54,292 nucleotides of DNA from Armatimonadota bacterium (GCA_020850315.1 JADZEY010000020.1:85618-139909), one strand, 5' to 3'. Shown: positions 9,430 through 18,966, counted from the first letter of the stretch. The notes: a model not told the origin generated them from the letters alone. Numbers and translations are program-made.

Positions 9430-9492
9430 GGGACCGCCGAGCGTCTGCTCGGCAACCGAACCTGAGGATTTTCTCAGCGAACCGGATCGGGA
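9430..9492. repeat. Intergenic palindromes upstream of the hydrolase gene
   Basis: Two small inverted repeats follow each other here: CCGAGC..GCTCGG within CCGAGCGTCTGCTCGG, and CTGAG..CTCAG within CTGAGGATTTTCTCAG. They lie in the 279-bp divergent gap between dnaE and the hydrolase gene (9310-9588), which otherwise shows only an ATTCGACA-type repeat at 9557-9588. Confidence 0.4.
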
Positions 9493-9556
9493 ACTGCGGC
9501 GAATGCTGTACTTCCCACTCGATATTGGTGATTGGTGAAGAGGATATCCTTGCTCC

Positions 9557-9588
9557 TTCATTCGACACTCAACATTCAACATTTCCCA
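9557..9588 (+). repeat. ATTCGACA-type short repeat, copy 1
   Basis: The run CATTCGACACTCAACATT followed by CAACATTTC immediately precedes the hydrolase ATG. Closely related runs occur just before trxB (36804-36841) and, inverted, at the end of the kinase-cyclase gene (26288-26328). Confidence 0.55.
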
Positions 9589-10518
9589 ATGCCAACAACG
9601 GATTCCCATCTTCAACAGCCGCTCCCTTCGGTGGAAGGGGTTGAGCTTCAGCACCGCTTTGTTGACATTGGCGGGTTGCTGGTTCATCTTGCTGAAGCTG
9701 GCCAGGGCCCGCCGCTGCTGATGCTGCATGGCTGGCCACAACATTGGTGGATGTGGCGAAAACAGATACCGCCGTTCGCAGAACATTTCCGGGTGATTGC
9801 CCCTGACCTGCGCGGGTTCGGCTGGACCGAAGCCCCAGCCAGTGGCTACCTGAAGGAGCAACTGGTGGATGATTTGGTGAAGCTGATCCGCGCGCTTGGC
9901 TACCGGCAAGTGCGGCTGCTCACTCACGATTGGGGCGGATGGATAGGATACATCGCCAGCGTGAAATACCCGGGATTGATTCTTCAACATTACGCCACCA
10001 ATATCCCCCTGATCTGGACGAAAATTGATTGGCGAATGATCCCCGCAACGCTACGGTTCGGTTATATGCTCAGAATAGCCATGCCATTTTTTGGAAAACG
10101 GCTGCTTCAGAAAAACAATGATTTTGTTGCCCATCTGCTCACCCGTGGCGGAACCCGAAAAGGAGAGTGGCCTCAGGAAGAAATAGATGTTTTTGCCAAT
10201 CAATTCCGCGACCCACAATGTGCGGCAGCTTCATCGAAATTGTACGGCCAATTTTTGCTGAAAGAATATCTGCCAGTTGGATTGTTTGGTCGCTACAAAA
10301 AACACCGAATGGCCACCCCAACCCGGCTTTTGTTTGGCGAAAAAGATTTTGCGTTGGCCACAAGTTGGCTGCGCGGATACCAAAAATATGTGGATGATTT
10401 CCAGCTTGAATATGTTCCCGATGCTGGTCATTTTATTGTTGACGAACGCCCAGAGCTTGTCACCGAACGTGCCATGCAGTTTTTTTTGAACCCTAACGGA
10501 GACCATAATGATTTTTGA
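9589..10518 (+). CDS. Alpha/beta hydrolase, epoxide-hydrolase-like
   Basis: A 309-residue alpha/beta-fold hydrolase. The oxyanion motif HGWPQ, the nucleophile elbow LLTHDWGGW with aspartate D114, the acid D253 in FGEKD and the base H281 in DAGHF form a complete Asp-Asp-His triad, as in epoxide hydrolases and haloalkane dehalogenases. The Asp nucleophile argues against an esterase. The ATG at 9589 starts right before the conserved region; the earlier in-frame ATG at 9532 lies inside repeat sequence. It overlaps the next gene by 11 bp, so the two enzymes are probably cotranscribed and may act on one compound. The true substrate is unknown. Confidence 0.85.
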   Translation: MPTTDSHLQQPLPSVEGVELQHRFVDIGGLLVHLAEAGQGPPLLMLHGWPQHWWMWRKQIPPFAEHFRVIAPDLRGFGWTEAPASGYLKEQLVDDLVKLIRALGYRQVRLLTHDWGGWIGYIASVKYPGLILQHYATNIPLIWTKIDWRMIPATLRFGYMLRIAMPFFGKRLLQKNNDFVAHLLTRGGTRKGEWPQEEIDVFANQFRDPQCAAASSKLYGQFLLKEYLPVGLFGRYKKHRMATPTRLLFGEKDFALATSWLRGYQKYVDDFQLEYVPDAGHFIVDERPELVTERAMQFFLNPNGDHNDF

Positions 10519-11854
10519 GCCATTTCAAATAAAAAACCTTCAGTTCAAAAATAGGATTATTCGTTCTTCCATCGGTGGGCGGACTTCGTTTTATGACGGA
10601 ACCGTGACCTCGGCGTTCAAGAATTTTGAGAAGCGATTTGCCCAGCATGGGGTTTCGGGAATTATTTCCGCCACTATCAGCGTGAACGACAAACGAACCT
10701 CACCGCTGGAGTATCCGAAGCTGAGCGATGACCGTTTCATCAAGCCGCTGGCGGCAGCAATTAAGGCTGTGCAGAAATTTGATTGCCGCTACATTGTGCA
10801 GATTGGGGACACTGGCGGACACACCCACACCAGTTTATTTCCGCAGCAGGAGGATGCGCAATCGGCATCATCGGTGTTTGATCTGTTCTACGGCTACCGC
10901 ACGCTGCACAAAGCGATGACGATTGAGGAGGTTGAGCAGACGATTGAGAATTTTGCTGAAGCTGCGCGCCGCGTTCGTCAAGCAGGGGCCGATGGGTTGG
11001 AGATTACGGCATCCAAAGGGTACATCATCCAGCAATTTCTGAACCCTGGAGTAAATCGCCGAGCAGATAGATATGGCGGCTCCATTGATAATCGTTTCAG
11101 AATTCTTGAAGAAATTGTGGTTGGGGTGCGAAAAGCAATCGGGGATGATTTCCCGTTAGGGATTCGGTTGTCGGCAGCCGATCACAATTATCTTCCGATG
11201 AATATCCGCCTGCCAATTCGGTTCCCGCTGAAGCATTGGTATTTCGGAAACACCATCACCCAGAATCTCTATTTCGCGAAAAAATTAAAAGGGCTTGGTG
11301 TGGATTATCTCCATATTGATAAAGGGTATGGATTTATTAACCCAAAGGGGAATCCGGGGTCATTCCCTGTTGAAGAAATGAAGATGTTTTATAATTCCAA
11401 CAGGCATCTTTCGCGAAAAGCGTGGTGGAGGGCTGCGTTGTTTAATTCTATCCCTAATTTTTTACTTCGGCCAATCGCCAACATCGGCTGGCATGATACG
11501 CCTGCGGTTTCGGCGGATGACGCAAAACGATTTCGGGAAGAAATTGGGCTGCCAGTGATTGCAAATGGGGGATTTCAGGCGCGGTCAATAATTGAGGAAA
11601 CGTTGCTGGCAGGGAAGGCCGATTTAGTTGCAATGGCGCGCCCACTGCTGGCAAATGTGGACCTTGTTGAGCAATTCCGGCGCGGGGTTGAATGCCCGGA
11701 AAATCCTTGCACGCACTGCAACCGTTGCCCAATCCGCACGGCAAATTCTCCGCTTGGCTGCTACGATCCCACGCGATTTGCATCGGTTGATGAAATGGAG
11801 GCGCAGATTATGCAATGGAGCGCAAGCTCGGATGAGCAGATTAGCAATGAGTGA
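10508..11854 (+). CDS. NADH:flavin oxidoreductase (Old Yellow Enzyme family) with Fe-S motif
   Basis: A 448-residue FMN-dependent TIM-barrel enzyme related to the N-terminal part of 2,4-dienoyl-CoA reductase. Visible features are the start IFEPFQIKNLQFKNRI, the FMN/substrate region PGVNRRADRYGGSIDNR, the phosphate-binding strand LPVIANGG, and the cysteine cluster C401-x2-C404-x2-C407-x10-C418, which matches the 4Fe-4S site of the dienoyl-CoA reductase/trimethylamine dehydrogenase group. The C-terminal NAD(P)-binding domains of that group are absent, so electrons must arrive from a partner or directly. It overlaps the upstream hydrolase by 11 bp. Substrate unknown. Confidence 0.87.
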   Translation: MIFEPFQIKNLQFKNRIIRSSIGGRTSFYDGTVTSAFKNFEKRFAQHGVSGIISATISVNDKRTSPLEYPKLSDDRFIKPLAAAIKAVQKFDCRYIVQIGDTGGHTHTSLFPQQEDAQSASSVFDLFYGYRTLHKAMTIEEVEQTIENFAEAARRVRQAGADGLEITASKGYIIQQFLNPGVNRRADRYGGSIDNRFRILEEIVVGVRKAIGDDFPLGIRLSAADHNYLPMNIRLPIRFPLKHWYFGNTITQNLYFAKKLKGLGVDYLHIDKGYGFINPKGNPGSFPVEEMKMFYNSNRHLSRKAWWRAALFNSIPNFLLRPIANIGWHDTPAVSADDAKRFREEIGLPVIANGGFQARSIIEETLLAGKADLVAMARPLLANVDLVEQFRRGVECPENPCTHCNRCPIRTANSPLGCYDPTRFASVDEMEAQIMQWSASSDEQISNE

Positions 11855-11873
11855 GGCTACTTCATTGTGCGGG

Positions 11874-12632
11874 CTACCGTTTCTGCAGGCTGTAGCGTGC
11901 AATTGTGTAGAGGATTTTCCAGCCAGCTTTTACCGTTCCGCTTACAGTTCCGGTAATTTTGGAAACACCAATACGGCGGCGGTAGCTAACCGGGATTTCT
12001 GCGCAGCGTAATCCAAGCCGTGTGGCTTTTATTTGCATCTCAATCGTCCAGCCGTAATTCGTGTCGCGCATTCCAATGCGGCGAAGCGCGTCGGCGCGGA
12101 TGGCGCGGAAGGGGCCAAGGTCGCTGAATTGCGCGCCCCAGATCAACCTCATCAACCGTGTTGCCAGCCAGTTTCCGAACAGTGCTTGTGGCAACATTGC
12201 TCCATCTTCCCGTTCCCCCAGCGCGCGCGAGCCGATCACCATATCATAATTTCCCAACGTCAGTTTTTCCATCAGCTCCGTCATCTCCTCTGGGTGATCG
12301 CTGTAGTCGGCATCAATGAACACGATGCTATCGTAGCCTTTGGCCAGAACGTATGCCACGCCGGTTAGACACGCGCTGCCGTAGCCACGGCGCGGTTCGT
12401 GCAGCACGGTTGCGCCGGCGGCGGCGGCAATGGAGGCTGTGTTATCGGTGGAGTTATTGTTCACCACCACAACCTCATCAATCAACGCGCCAGGAATATC
12501 TTCCAGCACGCGCAGGATTGAGTGGTCTTCGTTAAAGGCTGGGATAACAACGGCAATGCGCTGCCCCCCTTTTGCGCGGCGGATGCGAGCCAGATCGTAC
12601 GGGCCGGGGGTGGTCGTTTGTGTGGAAAGCAT
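11874..12632 (-). CDS. Glycosyltransferase family 2
   Basis: A 252-residue GT-A fold transferase. The nucleotide-sugar binding start is AVVIPAFNED, the acidic block NNNSTDNT follows, the metal-binding DxD is in VFIDADYSDHP, and the C-terminal acceptor region has YGWTIEMQIKA. It resembles soluble dolichyl-phosphate-type sugar transferases, which attach a sugar to a polyprenyl phosphate or glycan; there is no membrane segment at the end. The start could also be at 12650, six codons earlier; neither has a clear ribosome site. It is convergent with the flavin oxidoreductase, only 19 bp away. Confidence 0.85.
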   Translation of the reverse strand: MLSTQTTTPGPYDLARIRRAKGGQRIAVVIPAFNEDHSILRVLEDIPGALIDEVVVVNNNSTDNTASIAAAAGATVLHEPRRGYGSACLTGVAYVLAKGYDSIVFIDADYSDHPEEMTELMEKLTLGNYDMVIGSRALGEREDGAMLPQALFGNWLATRLMRLIWGAQFSDLGPFRAIRADALRRIGMRDTNYGWTIEMQIKATRLGLRCAEIPVSYRRRIGVSKITGTVSGTVKAGWKILYTIARYSLQKR

Positions 12633-12696
12633 GGGGAAAATATAATGCAATCGGCTCAGATAGAGCTATCGAGCAAGGATGCCGCAGGGATATTCC

Positions 12697-12752
12697 CCTC
12701 TGCGCCTCTTGGTTTTTTTTCAAAAGGGAGAAACCACCGCGAGACACAGAGG
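12697..12752. repeat. Inverted repeat between the lipoprotein and glycosyltransferase genes
   Basis: Arms 12697-12708 (CCTCTGCGCCTC) and 12741-12752 (GAGACACAGAGG) pair at 10 of 12 positions with two more G-T pairs possible. The loop has a run of eight T. It may act as terminator of the lipoprotein/glycosyltransferase region or be a small dispersed repeat. Confidence 0.45.
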
Positions 12753-12785
12753 GAGAGAAGAAGAAACGAGGGCATAGGCTCTTGG

Positions 12786-13943
12786 CTACTGCACCCTAAA
12801 TTTACTCACCACAAACAGCCCGGCTCCACCCAATGTCACCGGGGCATCAGGGCCGGTTTCGCCTGTGCTTTGCCATGTTCCAACTGCGGGATCGTCGCGG
12901 TGGAGCACTGCGGCAAGCAGTGTTCCGGCTGGGACGCTTTTTTCCACAGCCACCACAATGTTCTCGGTTGCGCCAATGCTAACCCGTGCGCGGCCAATGG
13001 AGGTTGCAAGAATTGGGTCATCGTTGGCATCGGTTTCGTGCAACACAATCCACCCCACCACTGTGCTTTCCACTTTATCAATGTTGATAGTGTTGTTGGT
13101 GATTTTTTGCGGAGTTGTTAGCACACGCGGCGTAGGGGAAGCAAACGCTTTGAACCATACGCGAACCGGACTGCCACCGAAAGAAACCGGCTGGTCGGCT
13201 CCGGGAAACTCGAACGTTCCTTCCACGCCACGATCAATGTGCAGCACCCCCCACAACGTGGCGTTCGGGCTGATGGCATTGGCCGCCGCCGTATCCAACG
13301 CCACCATCACCGTGCCGTTCGGGCCAGCGTTCACGTGCGTTTTGCCAAGCAGCACCCCCGGCGCGCCGGATCCGTTGTCGGCATAGATGGCCATCCATCC
13401 ATCCTCGGCAGCGGCGACATCCAGCCCAACGCGGTTGTTGCTAAGCTGTTGGTCGCCACCAATAACCGTGGGCGTTGATTGGTTGATAGTAAAGGATGCC
13501 TGAACAGTCTGGCTTGCATTGTTCACGGCGGGCTGATCGGGCGAGCCAGAACCAGTGTATTCAAACGTCCCTTCGGCTCCATTATCCAGATGCAGCATGG
13601 CCCACAGTCGTTCGCCATTGCTGACGTTCCCCTCTAGAGTCACCCGGGCATTCGTGGTTGCGCCAACGGGGAGTTGCAGTTTGGCGATGATCTCGCTCAT
13701 CAGTGGTGCGCCGCTTCCGTTGTCGCGCCGGATCACAAGCCATGACTTGGCAACAGCAGTCACTTTTGGGATGACCAGTTGCCCGTTATCGGGGGTGAGC
13801 GTTGCGGTCACGGTGATGCCGTTATCAATAGCATCGGGGTCGGTCGGCTCGGGATCGCAACCGGCAATGGTTATCCCCATTGCAGCAATCATCAGAAAAA
13901 GGCCAAAACGGCGAAGCCAGAGAGCAAGAGCGTGTGTATGCAT
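12786..13943 (-). CDS. Lipoprotein with three DUF7282-like repeats
   Basis: A 385-residue exported lipoprotein. The signal peptide has a basic start, a hydrophobic core (FGLFLMIAAMGITIAGC) and the lipobox IAG|C at residue 29. Three tandem repeats of about 110 residues follow, each with a W(L/M/I)VI-type strand, a DNGSGAP or DANDDP turn, a hydrophobic strand with VSIGA or LPVGA, and a block of LWAMLHLDNGAEGTFEY type (also LWGVLHIDRGVEGTFEF and LAAVLHRDDPAVGTWQS). This matches DUF7282, a beta-rich domain of unknown function best known from archaeal surface proteins. The ATG at 13943 is preferred over 13988 because it starts the signal peptide. No partner genes are obvious. Confidence 0.75.
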   Translation of the reverse strand: MHTHALALWLRRFGLFLMIAAMGITIAGCDPEPTDPDAIDNGITVTATLTPDNGQLVIPKVTAVAKSWLVIRRDNGSGAPLMSEIIAKLQLPVGATTNARVTLEGNVSNGERLWAMLHLDNGAEGTFEYTGSGSPDQPAVNNASQTVQASFTINQSTPTVIGGDQQLSNNRVGLDVAAAEDGWMAIYADNGSGAPGVLLGKTHVNAGPNGTVMVALDTAAANAISPNATLWGVLHIDRGVEGTFEFPGADQPVSFGGSPVRVWFKAFASPTPRVLTTPQKITNNTINIDKVESTVVGWIVLHETDANDDPILATSIGRARVSIGATENIVVAVEKSVPAGTLLAAVLHRDDPAVGTWQSTGETGPDAPVTLGGAGLFVVSKFRVQ

Positions 13944-14036
13944 GGTTGTTGTTAATTTCAACTGCGGATGGTTGATTGGTTGACACACCGAAACGCCGCC
14001 AGTAACGGAAGGAAGCCTTCGATGCTTAGCAAAAAG

Positions 14037-14056
14037 TAGTACCTTCTTTGGTACTA
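14037..14056. promoter_or_regulatory. Short palindrome in the divergent lipoprotein/fumC gap
   Basis: TAGTACC and GGTACTA (14037-14043 and 14050-14056) are perfect inverted copies around six bases, 41 bp before fumC in the 153-bp divergent gap. The position would suit an operator or a hairpin in the fumC leader; there is no direct evidence of function. Confidence 0.3.
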
Positions 14057-14096
14057 ATCACCAAATCACCTTCCATTAACCGATTTCCAGAACCAG

Positions 14097-15491
14097 ATGA
14101 ATTACCGTATCGAGCATGACACAATGGGGGAAGTTCAGGTCCCCGCTGAAAAGTACTGGGGAGCGCAAACTGAGCGTTCTCGCAACAATTTTAAGATTGG
14201 CACCGAGGCAAGTATGCCCCGCGAGATCATCCACGCCTTTGCCCACCTGAAGCGCGCTGCGGCACAAGCCAATCACCAACTTGGCGTGCTTTCCGCCGAA
14301 AAGCGGGATCTGATTGCTGCCGTTTGCCAGGAAATTCTGGAGGGGAGTTTGGATGCCGAGTTCCCCCTTGTGATCTGGCAAACCGGGTCGGGAACGCAGA
14401 GCAATATGAATGTGAACGAGGTGATTGCCAACCGCGCCCACGTGCTGAACGGCGGCCACCTTTCCGATGAGAAAAAAGCCCTGCACCCAAACGATGACGT
14501 GAACAAATCGCAGTCGTCGAACGACACCTTCCCAACAGCGATGCACATTGCCGCCTACGCCCAAACCGCCACGGTGACAATCCCCGGAATGGAGTTGCTT
14601 CGCGGAACGTTGGCCGCCAAAGCCGAGCACTTCAACAGCATTGTGAAAACCGGGCGGACTCACTTCATGGATGCCACACCGCTGACGCTGGGCCAGGAGT
14701 TCAGTGGCTACGTCCAGCAGCTGGATAACGGCATTCGCGCATTGCGAAGCGCGTTGGAGATGGTGCGCGAGCTTGCTCTGGGCGGAACCGCCGTTGGCAC
14801 AGGGCTGAACACACCGCAGGGCTACGATGTTCTGGTTGCCGAAAAAATTGCCGAATCTACCGGCCACCCGTTCGTCACCGCACCGAATAAATTTGAAGCG
14901 CTTGCGGCGCACGACGCAATGGTGGAGCTTTCCGGCGCGCTGAAACGTTGCGCTGTTTCGTTAATGAAAATTGCCAACGACATCCGAATGTTAAGCAGTG
15001 GCCCACGTTGTGGCATTGGGGAGCTTCTGATTCCCGACAACGAGCCAGGGTCTTCCATCATGCCCGGCAAAGTGAACCCAACCCAACCGGAAGCAATGAC
15101 AATGGTGTGTGCGCAGGTGATGGGGAACGATGTTGCCGTATCCATCGGCGGGGCAACCGGGCATTTCGAGCTGAACGTCTTCAAGCCGCTGATTGCCGCC
15201 AACGTGCTGCAAAGTGCGCGGCTGATTGGCGATGCCTGCGTTAGCTTCAACGATAAATGCGCCGTTGGGATCGAACCAAACCTTCCGGTGCTGAAGCAGC
15301 ATCTGGAAAATTCGTTGATGCTGGTGACGGCATTGAACACACACATCGGCTACGAGAACGCCGCAAAAATTGCCAAAAAAGCTCACAAGGAAAACAAAAC
15401 ACTCCGCGAAGCTGCCCTTGAGCTTGGCCTGCTCACCAACGAACAATTTGACGAATGGGTGAAGCCGGAGGAGATGGTGGGGGGGAAGTAA
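14097..15491 (+). CDS. fumC: Class II fumarate hydratase
   Basis: The iron-independent fumarase of the TCA cycle, which interconverts fumarate and malate. It is 464 residues, the usual length. Conserved blocks include [16 protein letters not shown], the [11 protein letters not shown] substrate loop, the [17 protein letters not shown] active-site region, and the superfamily signature [11 protein letters not shown] with catalytic S319 in its flexible loop. The close relative aspartase is less likely because the N-terminal and C-terminal blocks read as fumarase. It is divergent from the lipoprotein gene and convergent with comEC. Confidence 0.95.
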   Translation: MNYRIEHDTMGEVQVPAEKYWGAQTERSRNNFKIGTEASMPREIIHAFAHLKRAAAQANHQLGVLSAEKRDLIAAVCQEILEGSLDAEFPLVIWQTGSGTQSNMNVNEVIANRAHVLNGGHLSDEKKALHPNDDVNKSQSSNDTFPTAMHIAAYAQTATVTIPGMELLRGTLAAKAEHFNSIVKTGRTHFMDATPLTLGQEFSGYVQQLDNGIRALRSALEMVRELALGGTAVGTGLNTPQGYDVLVAEKIAESTGHPFVTAPNKFEALAAHDAMVELSGALKRCAVSLMKIANDIRMLSSGPRCGIGELLIPDNEPGSSIMPGKVNPTQPEAMTMVCAQVMGNDVAVSIGGATGHFELNVFKPLIAANVLQSARLIGDACVSFNDKCAVGIEPNLPVLKQHLENSLMLVTALNTHIGYENAAKIAKKAHKENKTLREAALELGLLTNEQFDEWVKPEEMVGGK

Positions 15492-15507
15492 CTGTCCCAA
15501 ACAAAGC

Positions 15508-15549
15508 AACAAGGGATGCTGTTGCTGCGACCCAATGGCATCCTTTGTT
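15508..15549. terminator. Hairpin between fumC and comEC
   Basis: Arms AACAAGGGATGC (15508-15519) and GCATCCTTTGTT (15538-15549) pair with one G-T pair. It lies 16 bp after the fumC stop and overlaps the comEC stop codon, so it can serve both convergent genes. Confidence 0.6.
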
Positions 15550-17563
15550 ATTCGTTCACTCCCCATCGTTCTCCATCGTGCCGTAGAACAAGCGTTGAAT
15601 CAAGCATCATCGCTGCGGGGATTTGCAAGAAGTGAGCATTGAATGCGCGAACCATCCCCGGGGTTCGCCGCGATGTTTGACTGATGATGATCGGTAGCTC
15701 CATCAATCCGAACTCTGGTCCATGCTGATTGATGCACAGCACTGCGTGGCCGGTGCTGGCCAGCGCGGAATCCAGCACAACCCCAACCACGGTTGACGCG
15801 CCAACGCGCCGCCGCAAACTTTCGCCAGCGTAGCGGAACAGCGATGAATCGGCAGCATCGCGCCCGCAGCCATACACCCGCACGGTGTCGGCAACGGCGG
15901 TTGCTACGGCAATCCCCTCGTGTGCCGGAATCAGGAACGCCAACCGATCGTTCCGCAGCGGATCGGCTATCCGTTCGGCAAGCATCACACACCAAACAGC
16001 GATTGCCAGCACCAGCGTCCTTAGCAGGTACTGCCGCAGCGTTTGGGCCAGCGCAAGGAACAACACCAGCGCGCTAAGAACAATCATTCCAACAAGAGCG
16101 ATTGGGGGGAACTCCAACCCCGCAAAACGGTGGGAAGCGAAGAACATCACCACCCATTCCGCTGCGGAGATTACCAGAAACGCCGCCGCGCCGTACCAGT
16201 TGGCAATCAAGCCAAGCCCAAGTAGTTGGAAGATGGTTCCGATAAGCCCCACCGCCATTCCGATACTGGTTAGGGGGACCACCAGTAAGTTGGCAAGCAA
16301 TCCCACCAACGAGACATACCCGAAGTGATACAGCACAATCGGAAGAGTGAAAACTTGGGCGGCAAAGGAGACAATAAACGTTGTGGCAATGGCGTGGATA
16401 AAGCGATTATTTGCCAGATAGCTGTACCGCAGCATCAACCGCTTGTGCAGCGGCCCATACAGCATCAAGATGCCAGCAACCGAGGCCACCGAAAGTTGAA
16501 AGCCGATATCGAACAGGTAGTGTGGCCAAACCAGCAGGATCATCAGCGCGGCAAGCCCCAGCGTGTTCAGCGGACGGGAAACGCGCCCAAGCGAGCGGGC
16601 AGCCATGAACGCCACCGCCATCAATGCCGACCGCAGGATCGAGGGCGCGCCACCGGTCAGCAGCGTGTAGTAGCCGATGAACAGAGCATAGGCCACCACC
16701 TGCCACCCACGGTGTGGTATCCAGGAGACCAGCACAAACAGCCCCAACGCAATCACCGCAACGTGCAGCCCGCTAACCGCCAGCACGTGCGTTGTGCCGG
16801 TGCGCATGAACGCATCGCGGGTTGGGGCATCAATAAACTCACGCTCGCCAATCAGCAACGCTCGGATAATATCCCCTTCTTCGCCGCCAACGTGCTGGTC
16901 TGCAAAGTCGCGCGCGGCCTGCTGCACAGGAATCACCGCGTAGCGTTCAAACCATCCAATGTCATCTTCCCGAAAAATCCAAAGCGCGTTGGCATTGGTG
17001 GGGGTAAACGTTAGCTGTATCCCACGGGAACGGAGGTAGCTGGCATAATCGAACCCACCAGGGAGTACCGGCGCAGACGGGGCAGCTGCGGTTCCGGTAA
17101 CGGAGATATGGTCGCCCACGCTTGGCAACAGTGCAAGCCCACCGATTGTGGTATCGTACAGCCGCACCAGCACATCACAATCGGGGGCGACCGAGGCGTT
17201 ATGGAACAGCAGGGAATCGCACTCCACAACAAACTCAACACGGTTTTGGCGAATAATTGGCTGCTGCTTCACCCGCCCAATTAATTCGGATCGGGCAATG
17301 CGCATTCCTTCGGGAAATGGAGTTTGGGATTGGTGCTGCAACACCATCAACAGCATCCCGGAAACAGTGGTGAGGCCAAGCGCGGCAAGGCCAGCAACCG
17401 ATGGGTTCCGCCACAAGAATAACGCCAGCAGCAACGCCGCAATGGCAAGCAAACCGAAAACGAAGGCGGGAGGCGGATGAAGCAGCTGGGCAGTAGCGAT
17501 GCCAATCGCCAGGGCAATCGCTACTTTTAGCGCAGGGTAGTATTTCCAGCCACGGTCACGCAT
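15548..17563 (-). CDS. comEC: ComEC/Rec2-type DNA uptake channel protein
   Basis: A polytopic inner-membrane protein of 671 residues from the ATG at 17563, the usual place for this family. It begins with two or three membrane helices and a soluble OB-like DUF4131 region. The Competence domain follows, with its hallmarks LLIGERE, RTGTTHVLAVSGLHVAVIA and GGAPSILRSALMA, and about ten membrane helices. The family forms the channel that carries single-stranded DNA into the cytoplasm during natural transformation. The C-terminal metallo-beta-lactamase domain of longer homologs is missing; instead about 125 soluble residues end the protein. An in-frame GTG at 17731 exists but that extension is not family-like. 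Confidence 0.9.
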   Translation of the reverse strand: MRDRGWKYYPALKVAIALAIGIATAQLLHPPPAFVFGLLAIAALLLALFLWRNPSVAGLAALGLTTVSGMLLMVLQHQSQTPFPEGMRIARSELIGRVKQQPIIRQNRVEFVVECDSLLFHNASVAPDCDVLVRLYDTTIGGLALLPSVGDHISVTGTAAAPSAPVLPGGFDYASYLRSRGIQLTFTPTNANALWIFREDDIGWFERYAVIPVQQAARDFADQHVGGEEGDIIRALLIGEREFIDAPTRDAFMRTGTTHVLAVSGLHVAVIALGLFVLVSWIPHRGWQVVAYALFIGYYTLLTGGAPSILRSALMAVAFMAARSLGRVSRPLNTLGLAALMILLVWPHYLFDIGFQLSVASVAGILMLYGPLHKRLMLRYSYLANNRFIHAIATTFIVSFAAQVFTLPIVLYHFGYVSLVGLLANLLVVPLTSIGMAVGLIGTIFQLLGLGLIANWYGAAAFLVISAAEWVVMFFASHRFAGLEFPPIALVGMIVLSALVLFLALAQTLRQYLLRTLVLAIAVWCVMLAERIADPLRNDRLAFLIPAHEGIAVATAVADTVRVYGCGRDAADSSLFRYAGESLRRRVGASTVVGVVLDSALASTGHAVLCINQHGPEFGLMELPIIISQTSRRTPGMVRAFNAHFLQIPAAMMLDSTLVLRHDGERWGVNE

Positions 17564-17699
17564 GGTGATAACAGAAAAAGTTGCCGCGAAGATCGAGAAA
17601 ATTATTGCAAGGTTGGGGGGGCGTTGATGTGCGAGGTCTGAGTTGGTGCTATCACCTTCACCCTCTATCAATAATCCGGGATCACGGATAGAGCGAGCA

Positions 17700-17897
17700 T
17701 TAGCCAAAACCACCCACTTCCGTTTCGCCACGGTAGTATGACTTCAGGGCTTCATTTCCCATCAGTTTTAATAATTCCATGCTTTCTTCTGTTTGTAGGA
17801 GCCGATCGAACTCGGTATCGTCCGCATCGGTGTCCTGTTCCGATTCCGGCGTTGGCAGCGAACCCTTGCGGGGTGGCTGTTGGTGTGCTGTTGGCAT
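17700..17897 (-). CDS. Small acidic protein of unknown function
   Basis: A possible 65-residue protein rich in Asp and Glu, with a low-complexity start and an amphipathic C-terminal helix (TEESMELLKLMGNEALKSYY). It lies just upstream of comEC in the same direction. I do not recognise a family. If it is real, comEC must start at 17563 and not at the earlier GTG. Confidence 0.4.
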   Translation of the reverse strand: MPTAHQQPPRKGSLPTPESEQDTDADDTEFDRLLQTEESMELLKLMGNEALKSYYRGETEVGGFG

Positions 17898-18109
17898 AGC
17901 TGGGTGTGGATAGTTTTTGCGCAAGATACGGCACAAAGGAAGAAAAGAATGAACATTGTGAACGATGCTGCTGCTTATCGCGCCCAATAGTCCGGAAGCA
18001 TGGGTAAAACAAATGCAAATGAGATATTGCGGATTGAATATGCAAGGCGTATCCGAAATCAGCTGGGGAAGTGGATCAATTCTGCCAAAACGTTGAAGGC
18101 ACATTCTGG

Positions 18110-18928
18110 ATGATTACTCTGTACCGAACTCTACCGAAATATCTTGCCATTTTCCGCACGGAACTTCGGCAGATGACCACCTATGCGTGGGATTTCGTGC
18201 TGGGAAATATCACTGTGGTGTTGTTTTTCTACGTGATGCTTCAAGTCTGGCAGGCAACAATCCAACCGGAATCGGTGGTGAGCATGAAAGGGGAGAATTT
18301 TACTTGGGAGCAATTACTTTGGTTCCTTGCTGCCGGACAAATCCTCTATTTTTCGGTGCAGACCGAAGCACAATTAGAAATTGAGCATGATGTCATCAGC
18401 GGGAATATCGTTATCACTCTTGCACGCCCCTACGATTATCTGCTTGCGCGATTTGCTTCGGTAATGGCCCATACGGTGCTGTCGTTTGGGGTAGCTTTTC
18501 CGGCGGGAATTATTGTTGCGTGGATAGCTTCGGGGAGCTTTGCAATTTCTATTTGGGGAATTTCTGCTTTTATGGCTGCATTTATTTTTCGGTCGCTTCT
18601 TTTTTTTCTGCTGCAAGCCATTGCTGGGCTTGCAGCATTTTGGGTTGAAAAATCCACAGCATTTGTTTGGATTGTGGGATTATTAATTCTGGTTTTTGGC
18701 GGCGGTGCTGTCCCGATTGGATTCTGGCCCGAACCGTACCGAACATTAATTGAGTTAACCCCATTCCCGACCATGATGTATTATCCAGCAAAATTATTGG
18801 TTGCTCCATCGGCAGAGCTTTTTGTGGCGATGCTTTGGCGCAGCGCAATCTGGATACTACTGCTTGGGGGTGTCGTCGGCCTGATGTACCGCCAAGCACT
18901 GCGCCGGCTGGATCTGAACGGCGGGTAA
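18110..18928 (+). CDS. ABC-2 family transporter permease without adjacent ATPase
   Basis: A 272-residue membrane protein with six hydrophobic segments. The N-terminal amphipathic helix with FRTELRQMTTYAWDF, then a first membrane helix and a periplasmic loop, is typical of the DUF990/ABC2_membrane_6 permease group. These permeases normally pair with a second permease and an ABC ATPase to export unknown substrates. Neither partner gene is next to it, so it would have to work with components encoded elsewhere. The ATG at 18110 (MITLYRTL) fits the family start; an upstream in-frame ATG at 18071 adds 13 residues. Confidence 0.75.
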   Translation: MITLYRTLPKYLAIFRTELRQMTTYAWDFVLGNITVVLFFYVMLQVWQATIQPESVVSMKGENFTWEQLLWFLAAGQILYFSVQTEAQLEIEHDVISGNIVITLARPYDYLLARFASVMAHTVLSFGVAFPAGIIVAWIASGSFAISIWGISAFMAAFIFRSLLFFLLQAIAGLAAFWVEKSTAFVWIVGLLILVFGGGAVPIGFWPEPYRTLIELTPFPTMMYYPAKLLVAPSAELFVAMLWRSAIWILLLGGVVGLMYRQALRRLDLNGG

Positions 18929-18936
18929 TTCCTGGA

Positions 18937-18966
18937 ACTATACTCACAAGAATTAATCTTGCGAAA
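18937..18966 (-). repeat. TTCGCA-N17-TATAAT element, copy a
   Basis: Read on the minus strand this is TTTCGCAAGATTAATTCTTG followed by TGAGTATAGT. It belongs to the seven-copy family of this window. It points back into the 3' end of the permease gene, and no minus-strand gene follows it, so here a promoter role is unsupported. Confidence 0.65.
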
